From: an uncultured Prevotella sp.
GTDB taxonomy: Bacteria > Bacteroidota > Bacteroidia > Bacteroidales > Bacteroidaceae
Reading direction: 5' to 3'
Assembly: GCA_900314995.1 (NCBI GenBank)
Contig: OMXK01000024.1
Coordinates: forward strand, 16,727-80,726
Length of the DNA stretch: 64,000 nt
Below the pieces are notes generated by a model. That model was not told the origin of the DNA, ran no database searches, and saw only the letters and a list, made by a program, of their open reading frames with translations. A program made the translations under genes and the position numbers. Of this stretch, positions 62,154 to 64,000 are shown piece by piece; the stretch's first letter is position 1; every line of letters starts with the position of its first letter.

Positions 62154-62216
62154 TACCTTTGCCAGCAAAAGCTGGCGATACTGCTCACGCTTGGCCATTG
62201 ATACAAGTATCATGGC
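62154..62216 (+). promoter_or_regulatory. promoter with two inverted repeats upstream of the RhuM-Fic gene
   Basis: TACCTTTGC (62154-62162, TTG 20 bases upstream) overlaps GCCAGC-AAAA-GCTGGC (62161-62176). A second palindrome GCCAT(T)GATAC-AA-GTATCATGGC lies at 62194-62216. They may be operators for autoregulation or a structured leader. The leader to the start codon is about 90 bases. Confidence 0.5.
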
Positions 62217-62257
62217 TCTTGCTTAATCGCAACATTGTCAAATGAAACGAATAAGGT

Positions 62258-63232
62258 ATGAAGGAAGATCAGAAGATTGTAATCTATCAGACGGAAGATG
62301 GTAAGACTCAAATCGATGTTCGATTGGAGAATGAGACTCAGATGGCAGAGTTGTTTGAGAAGACACCGCAGAACATAACTATGCATATAGGTAATGCATA
62401 TAAGGAGGGTGAACTTGAAAGGGAGTCAACATGTAAGGAATACTTACAAGTTCAACAAGAAGGTAAAAGAAAAGTTTCTCGTAGAGTGAAATACTATGAC
62501 CTTGATGTTATTATCTCTGTTGGTTATCGCGTTCATAGCAAACGCGGTACAGCTTTCCGTATCTGGGCACGAAAGGTCATAAAGGAGTATCTTGTAAAAG
62601 GCTATGTTGTAAACGAGCGTATCCGTAAGGAGCAACTTGGCGAACTTCGACAATTGGTGCAGGTAGCAAGTCGTGCCATCAATAATCAGGAAGTTCCTCA
62701 GACTGTGGAGAGCCAAGATCTGCTGAATGTGGTAGTTGATTACACATACGCTCTTGATACTTTAGATAATTACGATTATGAGCGTCTGACCATCGATAAA
62801 ACCACCAAACAGGAGAAATTCCATGCTACCTATGATAATGCGATGGAGGAGATAGGCCGTTTGCGTGATAAGTTTGGTGGCTCTGCGTTGTTTGGCAATG
62901 AGAAAGACGATTCTTTCAAGAGTAGTATTGGCCAGATTTACCAGACCTTTGGGGGCAATGAGCTTTATCCCAGTGTGGAAGAGAAGGCTGCCATGTTGCT
63001 GTATCTGGTGACGAAGAACCACTCGTTCAGCGATGGTAACAAGCGCATTGCTGCCACATTGTTTCTTTGGTTCCTCAATAATAATGGTATACTCTATCGC
63101 GAGGATGGTAGTAAGCGCCTTGCAGACAATACCCTCGTGGCTCTGACTCTGATGATTGCAGAAAGCAAGACGGAGGAGAAGGATGTAATGGTAAAAGTCG
63201 TTGTCAATCTGATCAATCAGAAGAATATTTGA
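62258..63232 (+). CDS. RhuM-Fic/DOC protein (324 residues)
   Basis: The N-terminal ~120 residues are a RhuM domain (NETQMAELFEKTPQNITMHI; RVHSKRGTAFRIWARKVIKE). The C-terminal half is a Fic/DOC domain with the motif HSFSDGNKRIAA at 255-266, a match to HxFx(D/G)GN(K/G)R. Fic proteins transfer AMP or phosphate from nucleotides to proteins; DOC-type ones act as toxins. No separate antitoxin gene is adjacent, and the intramolecular inhibitory motif is not evident. The N-terminus may serve regulation or DNA binding. Monocistronic, with a strong terminator. Confidence 0.85.
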   Translation: MKEDQKIVIYQTEDGKTQIDVRLENETQMAELFEKTPQNITMHIGNAYKEGELERESTCKEYLQVQQEGKRKVSRRVKYYDLDVIISVGYRVHSKRGTAFRIWARKVIKEYLVKGYVVNERIRKEQLGELRQLVQVASRAINNQEVPQTVESQDLLNVVVDYTYALDTLDNYDYERLTIDKTTKQEKFHATYDNAMEEIGRLRDKFGGSALFGNEKDDSFKSSIGQIYQTFGGNELYPSVEEKAAMLLYLVTKNHSFSDGNKRIAATLFLWFLNNNGILYREDGSKRLADNTLVALTLMIAESKTEEKDVMVKVVVNLINQKNI

Positions 63233-63255
63233 CTTTACATAAATACCTGTTTATG

Positions 63256-63294
63256 CAGTAAGTGCCCGCCATCCCGGCGAGCACTTACTGTTTT
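63256..63294 (+). terminator. terminator of the RhuM-Fic gene
   Basis: CAGTAAGTGC and GCACTTACTG form a perfect 10-base stem with an inner GCCG/CGGC-like hairpin, followed by TTTT. Confidence 0.75.
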
Positions 63295-63514
63295 CTAAAC
63301 CAATAACTAACTAAAACAAAACCAATATGAAGAAAAAACTAACTCTTGTTTAACTATAATTTCTGTATGAATCTTAAATCTGGTGCAAAGGTACGGCGAA
63401 ATTCGGCCCAAAACAAGTAATAAGGTAGATTATTCATCGAGTTGTTGCGACGGGGTAAGGGATTCGCGACAGAGTGAAGGAAATGGTCTGAAGAGTGTCG
63501 CAAAAGGGCATAAA

Positions 63515-63546
63515 AATCCCTTGTCAGAACTCTCTGACAAGGGATT
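63515..63546 (-). terminator. terminator of the HU-smalltalk operon
   Basis: AATCCCTTGTCAGA-ACTC-TCTGACAAGGGATT is a perfect 14-base stem, followed on the minus strand by a T run, 13 bases after the small peptide's stop. Confidence 0.75.
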
Positions 63547-63558
63547 TGATAGTGTACT

Positions 63559-63675
63559 CTAATAGGGTGGGAGAGGTCCGTAACCCATGCAACTCGTGGT
63601 TGTGATGGCTGTCAGGAAGGCTGTGAGTGCGGCTACTACGACCTTCACCGCGATCTCGATGATGCGTTTCTTCAT
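63559..63675 (-). CDS. 38-residue smalltalk-like hydrophobic peptide
   Basis: The peptide reads MKKRIIEIAVKVVVAALTAF, LTAITTTSC, MGYGPLPPY. It starts 19 bases after the stop of the HU-like gene, with GGGAGG as ribosome site, the order typical for this peptide family. The near-identical orphan copy is at 52239-52352. It is predicted to insert in the membrane. The function is unknown. Confidence 0.75.
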   Translation of the reverse strand: MKKRIIEIAVKVVVAALTAFLTAITTTSCMGYGPLPPY

Positions 63676-63694
63676 CTATACTTCACCTCCCTTC

Positions 63695-64000
63695 TTAGCC
63701 CTGAGAAGCGGTCTGCTCGCGGATCCAGTCCTCAAGAGGAGTGACCTTCTTGATGTACTGCTTCTTGCTGGGATCAGTCTCCTCGGGCGTGAGGTCTACC
63801 TTCTCCTCCACACCGTAGGTGGCCAGCGAACACAGATCCTTGAAGGCCACGGACGTGATCTTGTCCTCAGCGCTTCCCTCGGGCTTGAAGCGGATGTGCA
63901 CGCCCTTGATGTAGGTGTTCGCGTTCCACTTACCCTCCAGCAGGGCAGCCCTGGTGATGCCCTCCTTGGTGCTCTCCACGGTGGGCACGAAGGTGCCGAG
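63695..64000 (-). CDS. HU-like (HU-HIG type) DNA-binding protein, C-terminal part
   Basis: The gene continues beyond the window; 101 codons and the stop are visible. The visible start LGTFVPTVESTKEG and IKGVHIRFKPEG match the ends of the two arms of the Bacteroidales HU-like proteins (LGTFxPT... and IxxVxVxFxP). An extra C-terminal segment of about 50 residues (YIKKVTPLEDWIREQTASQG) follows. The companion small peptide downstream supports the call. These proteins are thought to bind DNA, with no known specific role. Confidence 0.7.
   Translation of the reverse strand, partial: LGTFVPTVESTKEGITRAALLEGKWNANTYIKGVHIRFKPEGSAEDKITSVAFKDLCSLATYGVEEKVDLTPEETDPSKKQYIKKVTPLEDWIREQTASQG

Noticed and set aside
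63384-63392. Leftward TACCTTTGC promoter with no gene downstream
   Set aside because: Transcription from it would run into the end of the RhuM-Fic gene; the nearby plus-strand MKKKLTLV frame stops after eight codons, so this is at most a gene relic.

Overview
The window looks like chromosomal DNA of a xylan-degrading Prevotella-type bacterium (Bacteroidales; close to the Prevotella/Xylanibacter ruminicola group). The grounds are the Bacteroidetes-type promoters (TAnnTTTGC -7 boxes throughout), a hybrid two-component xylan regulator, a GH10 xylanase fused to a feruloyl esterase, a CE6-CE1 double esterase, GH115, GH95 and GH3 enzymes, and a periplasmic nitrite-ammonification operon. This is inferred from gene content, not from a marker gene.

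Layout. 1-1.36 kb: end of a two-gene DNA-repair-type pair (radical SAM protein plus DUF4130-type partner). 1.38-6.06 kb: a Crp/Fnr regulator divergent from nrfH-nrfA and two cytochrome c maturation genes (ResB-like, CcsA), with a perfect palindrome between regulator and operon. 6.0-30.16 kb: a ~24.15-kb integrative element inserted in the 3' end of ccsA. It supplies a replacement ccsA end on the left, and the displaced native end lies beyond its right edge. The element carries a tyrosine integrase beside arm-type repeats, two small HTH genes, many small unknown genes, a run of genes with one weakly tail-protein-like product, a 377-residue possible replication protein followed by an iteron-plus-AT-rich region, an AT-rich leftward trio led by a sigma-factor-like protein, several short promoter-terminator units that may be small RNAs, and a 2101-residue phage tape-measure protein. 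I see no capsid, portal, terminase or relaxase gene. 30.3-30.43 kb: a strong small-RNA candidate.

30.4-50.3 kb: a xylan-utilisation locus. Leftward genes are GH95, GH3 and a pair of Cache sensor proteins (one a kinase, one with a degenerate kinase dimerisation domain) in one operon, then GH10-CE1, CE6-CE1 and GH115, each with its own promoter. The hybrid two-component regulator is divergent from GH115. GH10 would cut the xylan backbone, CE6/CE1 remove acetyl and feruloyl groups, GH115 removes glucuronic acid, GH95 probably removes terminal L-sugar side groups, and GH3 finishes oligosaccharides.

50.4-64 kb: a C11 peptidase lipoprotein, an orphan tiny hydrophobic peptide of the smalltalk type, a large palindrome, then an accessory region of small, mostly unknown genes. 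These include a WYL protein, a DnaQ-like exonuclease, a deoxyribosyltransferase-like protein beside a possible uracil-DNA-glycosylase-fold protein, DUF6557-like proteins, DnaB helicase and a RhuM-Fic protein. Several transcription units are bounded by near-identical fused terminator-promoter modules. The window ends in an HU-like gene with a second smalltalk-type peptide.
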